This document shows, piece by piece, positions 5,383 through 6,727 of a DNA stretch of 6,727 bases. The stretch is taken from assembly GCA_003022505.1 (NCBI GenBank), contig PXTQ01000128.1:1-6727 (forward strand). Direction: 5' to 3'. The first letter of the stretch is position 1. Every line of letters starts with the position of its first letter. The notes below the pieces were generated by a model. The model did no database searches. It was not told where the DNA came from and worked only from the letters and a program-made list of their open reading frames with translations. The position numbers were made by a program, and so were the translations under genes. The stretch is from Bacteroidetes bacterium QS_8_64_10. GTDB taxonomy: Bacteria; Bacteroidota; Rhodothermia; Rhodothermales; Salinibacteraceae.

Positions 5383-5438
5383 GACGCGCCAACTCCGAAA
5401 CGCAGTGACGCGCGAATACGCCAACGCGCAAACGTGAT
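5383..5438. repeat. Octad A/C-rich tract between the Uma2 gene and yicC
   Basis: Seven consecutive 8-nt units can be read without a slip: GACGCGCC, AACTCCGA, AACGCAGT, GACGCGCG, AATACGCC, AACGCGCA, AACGTGAT. The last unit runs into the yicC start (GTG 5434 or ATG 5437). No complementary G/T-rich arm is evident, since the Uma2 gene stop is only 7 bp upstream. It shares a 10-mer with the spacer on the other side of the Uma2 gene. Confidence 0.82.
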
Positions 5439-6234
5439 GATCCGCAGCATGACCGGTTTTGGACGCGGGGAGGCTGAGGCCGAGGGCGTGGCGGCCACCG
5501 TCGAGATGCGCTCGGTGAACAAGCGCTTCCTGGAGACGGTACTACGAGCCGAAGCGAGCGCGCGTCAAAGACGCCTTCGGGCGCGGTCGCATCAAGGTGC
5601 AGGTGCAAGTCGAAAGCGCCGACGAGCCGGCGGTGCCGCTGCAGGTGGACAAGGAAGCGGCCCGCGCGTATCACCGGCTCTTGCGCGAGGTGCGCGACGC
5701 CGCCGGCCTCGACGACGAACCGGTGCGCCTCGAACACCTGATCGAGCAGTCCAGCGACGTGCTCAAACCGCTCGACGCCGACGACGACCTGGCGCTTTCG
5801 GGTTGGCCGGCCATCGAGCGGGCGCTCGACGAGGCCATCGAGGGCCTGCAAGCCATGCGCCGCGAGGAAGGCGAGGCCCTCCACGCTGATCTCGAAGAGC
5901 GCATCGGCAATCTCGAAGACGACCTGGAAACGGCCCAGCGCCGCGCGCCGGAGCGCGTCGAGGAGCACCGCGCCAAGCTGCGCGAACGCCTCGCGGAGAT
6001 GCTGGACGAGGGAGCGAAGAGTGCGTTCGTCTCGACTCGCACCTCAACCTATTCCGCGAGGCGCTGGAAAGCGACGAACCGGTGGGCCGCAAGCTCAACT
6101 TTATCACTCAAGAGATCCACCGCGAGGTCAACACCATCGGCTCCAAATCCAACGACCCCGAACTCGCGCACTGCGCCGTCCGCATGAAAGAGCAGGTCGA
6201 GAAGATCCGCGAGCAAATTCAGAATGTCGAATGA
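5437..6234 (+). pseudogene. yicC: YicC/YloC-family endoribonuclease, broken by two internal frame changes
   Basis: The YicC family are endoribonucleases with an N-terminal YicC domain and a C-terminal DUF1732 domain. Three pieces are readable. Piece 1 (5437-5539) is MIRSMTGFGRGEAEAEGVAA then VEMRSVNKRFLETV. Piece 2 (5540 to about 6015, next frame) is YEPKRARVKDAFGRGRIKVQ and continues through DADDDLALSGWPAI, EGEALHADLEERI and KLRERLAEMLDEG. Piece 3 (6016-6234, back in the first frame) is EECVRLDSHLN, GRKLNFITQEIHREVNTIGS and EQIQNVE before TGA. The two joins also lack sequence: roughly 8 residues between LETV and YEP, and about 20-23 before EECVRLDSHL, judged against E. coli YicC. The remaining 264 or so residues plus these gaps give the normal length of about 290. 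ATG 5437 gives the family start MIRSMTGFGRG; GTG 5434 is adjacent. Sequencing or assembly error is as likely as true decay. Confidence 0.85.
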
Positions 6235-6297
6235 CGATTTGCGAATGGCGAATAATTCGGTAGGACAAACTCGCAAATCACGAATCGACACTCGAAA
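6216..6297. repeat. Heptad repeat pair covering the yicC 3' end and the gmk leader
   Basis: The left arm (6216-6257) is AATTCAG, AATGTCG, AATGACG, ATTTGCG, AATGGCG, AATAATT. It includes the last codons and the TGA stop of yicC (6232-6234). The right arm (6270-6297) is CTCGCAA, ATCACGA, ATCGACA, CTCGAAA and abuts the gmk ATG with no gap. ATTTGCGA (6237-6244) is the exact reverse complement of 6271-6278. Thus the repeats here overlap coding sequence on the upstream side. Confidence 0.82.
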
Positions 6298-6727
6298 ATG
6301 GCGGAGCCGCGTATCATCGTGCTGACCGCGCCGAGTGGCGCCGGCAAGTCCACCATCGCCGAGCGCGTGCTGGCTGCAATGCCGCAGGCGCGCTTCTCGG
6401 TGTCGGCCACGACCCGCGCGCCGCGCCCCGGTGAGGAAGACGGCGTGGATTATCATTTCCTGGCGGAAGAAGAATTTCGCCGCGCCATCACCGAGGGCGA
6501 GATGCTGGAATACGAGGAGGTGTACGAGGGCCGCTTCTACGGCACGCTCCGGAGCGAGATTGACCGCGCCACCCGCGACCGGCCCGTGCTGCTCGTACTG
6601 GACGTGAAGGGAGCCGCTCACGTCGAAGAATTGTTCGGTGACGAGGCCCTGACGCTCTTTATCAACCCACCCCCGCTCGGTGTGCTCGAAGACCGGCTGC
6701 GCGAGCGCAACACCGAGACGACCGACA
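6298..6727 (+). CDS. gmk: Guanylate kinase, N-terminal part (3' end outside window)
   Basis: Gmk phosphorylates GMP (and dGMP) with ATP in purine salvage and GTP supply. The 143 visible codons contain the P-loop TAPSGAGKST (residues 10-19), the GMP-binding segment FSVSATTRAPRPGEEDGVDY (33-52, with Ser36, Arg40 and Arg43), EGEMLEYEEVYEGRFYGT (66-83, with Glu71 and Tyr81), LVLDVKGA, and the lid region RLRERNTET at the right edge. About 50-65 residues should remain outside the window. ATG 6298 directly follows a heptad repeat, with AAA before it and no Shine-Dalgarno. The yicC-gmk order is frequent in bacteria. No frame damage is seen. Confidence 0.96.
   Translation, partial: MAEPRIIVLTAPSGAGKSTIAERVLAAMPQARFSVSATTRAPRPGEEDGVDYHFLAEEEFRRAITEGEMLEYEEVYEGRFYGTLRSEIDRATRDRPVLLVLDVKGAAHVEELFGDEALTLFINPPPLGVLEDRLRERNTETTD

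Noticed and set aside
4726..5436. Uma2 gene as part of an insertion sequence or integrated at the tRNA
   Set aside because: There is no transposase or integrase, no repeated tRNA 3' end, and no target duplication within the window.
349..6297. CRISPR array or REP/BIME elements as an explanation of the spacer repeats
   Set aside because: Units are 7-8 nt, degenerate, without uniform spacers or a common conserved palindrome, so they fit neither class.

Overview
The window looks like a core housekeeping region of a high-GC member of the Bacteroidota/Rhodothermota assemblage, possibly a Rhodothermales/Salinibacter-like lineage. The evidence is the gene order rplM-rpsI-rpsB-tsf-pyrH-frr, the lack of any Shine-Dalgarno motif before the start codons, A/C-rich leaders, and a ribosomal protein S2 with a long acidic N-terminal extension. 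The lineage call is an inference from these traits; no marker was searched. All genes are on the + strand.

Layout: the C-terminal part of rplM (L13) runs in from the left edge (1-348). It is followed by rpsI (S9, 594-995), rpsB (S2, 1086-2108), a damaged tsf (EF-Ts, 2205-2988), pyrH (UMP kinase, 3042-3821), frr (ribosome recycling factor, 3975-4547), tRNA-Ser(GGA) (4637-4725), a Uma2-family PD-(D/E)XK nuclease-like gene (4797-5375), a damaged yicC (YicC/YloC endoribonuclease family, 5437-6234), and the 5' part of gmk (guanylate kinase, from 6298, cut by the right edge). Most of these genes serve translation: ribosomal proteins, elongation, recycling and a tRNA. pyrH and gmk supply nucleotides, and yicC belongs to RNA turnover.

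Two features stand out. First, all eight gaps between genes contain degenerate tandem repeats with a period of 7 nt (8 nt on both sides of the Uma2 gene). In six of them a G/T-rich arm follows the upstream stop or RNA end and a complementary A/C-rich arm leads into the next gene, so each spacer can fold as an imperfect hairpin. In rpsB-tsf and Uma2-yicC only the A/C-rich arm is visible. The tracts come in sequence families reused between spacers as exact 10-12-mers, and they encroach on coding sequence: they encode the N-terminus of PyrH and include the stop codon of yicC and the upstream flank of the gmk start.

Second, two otherwise conserved genes are internally broken. In tsf, the middle of the core domain is missing and replaced by about 130 bp of antisense sequence encoding the Walker A region of an oligopeptide-type ABC transporter ATPase, between two copies of the 9-mer CGCGTCTCG. 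In yicC, two short internal losses change the reading frame. Because tsf is normally essential, an assembly chimera or consensus error is the first explanation to exclude; a real rearrangement would be remarkable.
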